5,120 nucleotides of DNA from Candidatus Aenigmatarchaeota archaeon (GTDB taxonomy: Archaea > Aenigmatarchaeota > Aenigmatarchaeia > PWEA01 > B50-G16): contig QMZU01000059.1 in NCBI GenBank assembly GCA_003663345.1, positions 1 to 5,120 on the forward strand. The letters run 5' to 3'. Made by a program: the position numbers and the translations under genes. This document shows positions 4,881 through 5,120 of this stretch, piece by piece. Positions within the stretch are counted from its first letter, which is position 1, and each line of letters opens with the position of its first letter. The notes under the pieces are model-generated. The model searched no databases, had not been told where the DNA came from, and saw nothing but the letters and a program-made list of their open reading frames with translations.

Positions 4881-5120
4881 ATGAGAAGTATCCTTCAAAA
4901 TTCCAAAGAAAACTTATTTTTCTATCCTTCAATTCTTTTTCTTGGCATATTCTTCATCTTTATACTTTACCAACTCTCTGGGATGGTATACTCTTTTCCT
5001 TTTGGAACGAATTTTGGCGGCGACTATTCAAGTTTCATAGCAAGACTTTTTTTCCTTTCAAAATATGGCTATCATTCCTGGATCCCCGATTGGTATGGTG
5101 GGTTTAAATTATTTCTTTTC
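4881..5120 (+). CDS. N-terminal part of a multi-spanning membrane protein (PTPS-related / GT-C-like), cut by the window edge
   Basis: The frame is open from ATG 4881 to the right edge, giving 80 residues. A short polar N-terminus is followed by a strong membrane helix at about 13-32 (rich in Phe, Ile and Leu). Then comes an exposed loop with FGGDYSSFIARL (45-56) and YGYHSWIPDWYGGFKLF (62-78). An Asp shortly after the first helix and a 'W-x-P-x-W-x-GG' stretch before the next segment fit the large archaeal membrane proteins labelled 6-pyruvoyl-tetrahydropterin synthase-related (PF10131) and other GT-C-like families, in which that Asp lies in the first outer loop. The family call is by motif resemblance only. 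GC content over the first part is about 37 percent by hand count, against about 45 percent in a sampled stretch of the GT2 gene. It is transcribed away from the GT4 gene and may start the next operon. Confidence 0.7.
   Translation, partial: MRSILQNSKENLFFYPSILFLGIFFIFILYQLSGMVYSFPFGTNFGGDYSSFIARLFFLSKYGYHSWIPDWYGGFKLFLF

Overview
The window is a sugar-polymer (surface glycan or protein N-glycan) biosynthesis locus, most likely from a thermophilic or otherwise AT-leaning archaeon. The archaeal reading rests on three things seen in the sequence. Arginine is encoded mostly by AGA/AGG and isoleucine often by ATA. A/T-rich TATA-like boxes lie about 26-30 bases ahead of two start codons, as expected for archaeal promoters, sometimes with leaderless starts. 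Genes inside the operon have strong Shine-Dalgarno (SD) sites of the GGAGGT type. A thermophilic bacterium cannot be strictly excluded, and I cannot name the species.

Layout. (1) Bases 1-234: C-terminal 77 residues of a protein that begins outside the window. (2) Bases 251-1714, plus strand: a tightly coupled three-gene run. It holds an Alg14/PssD-like membrane-anchor subunit, an Alg13/PssE-like catalytic subunit (4-base ATGA overlap), and a class I SAM-dependent methyltransferase (11-base overlap). (3) Bases 1701-2822, minus strand: a divergent GT4 glycosyltransferase whose 3' end overlaps the methyltransferase by 14 bases. (4) Bases 2860-3729, plus strand: a GT2 glycosyltransferase with a C-terminal membrane helix, separated from gene 3 by a very short two-way promoter. 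(5) Bases 3710-4822, minus strand: a canonical GT4 glycosyltransferase whose 3' end overlaps the GT2 gene by 20 bases. (6) Bases 4823-4880: an AT-rich divergent promoter with an 8-bp inverted repeat. (7) Bases 4881-5120, plus strand: the N-terminal 80 residues of a multi-spanning membrane protein, probably of the PTPS-related / GT-C-like membrane family, running off the right edge.

How the genes may work together (inference). The Alg14/Alg13-like pair would add an early sugar, by family analogy GlcNAc or a related UDP-sugar, to a polyisoprenoid-linked acceptor at the inner membrane face. The GT2 and two GT4 enzymes would extend the glycan, and the methyltransferase could methylate a sugar. 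The membrane proteins at the two ends could act on the lipid-linked product or on the outer face. No priming transferase, flippase, polymerase or oligosaccharyltransferase is recognisable within the window.

There is no CRISPR array, tRNA, rRNA or insertion sequence. The most unusual points are the back-and-forth gene orientation with two overlapping convergent 3' ends, a strong two-tier hairpin inside the methyltransferase gene that would lie just past the stop of the opposing gene, and a shifted E-x8-E motif in the first GT4 enzyme.
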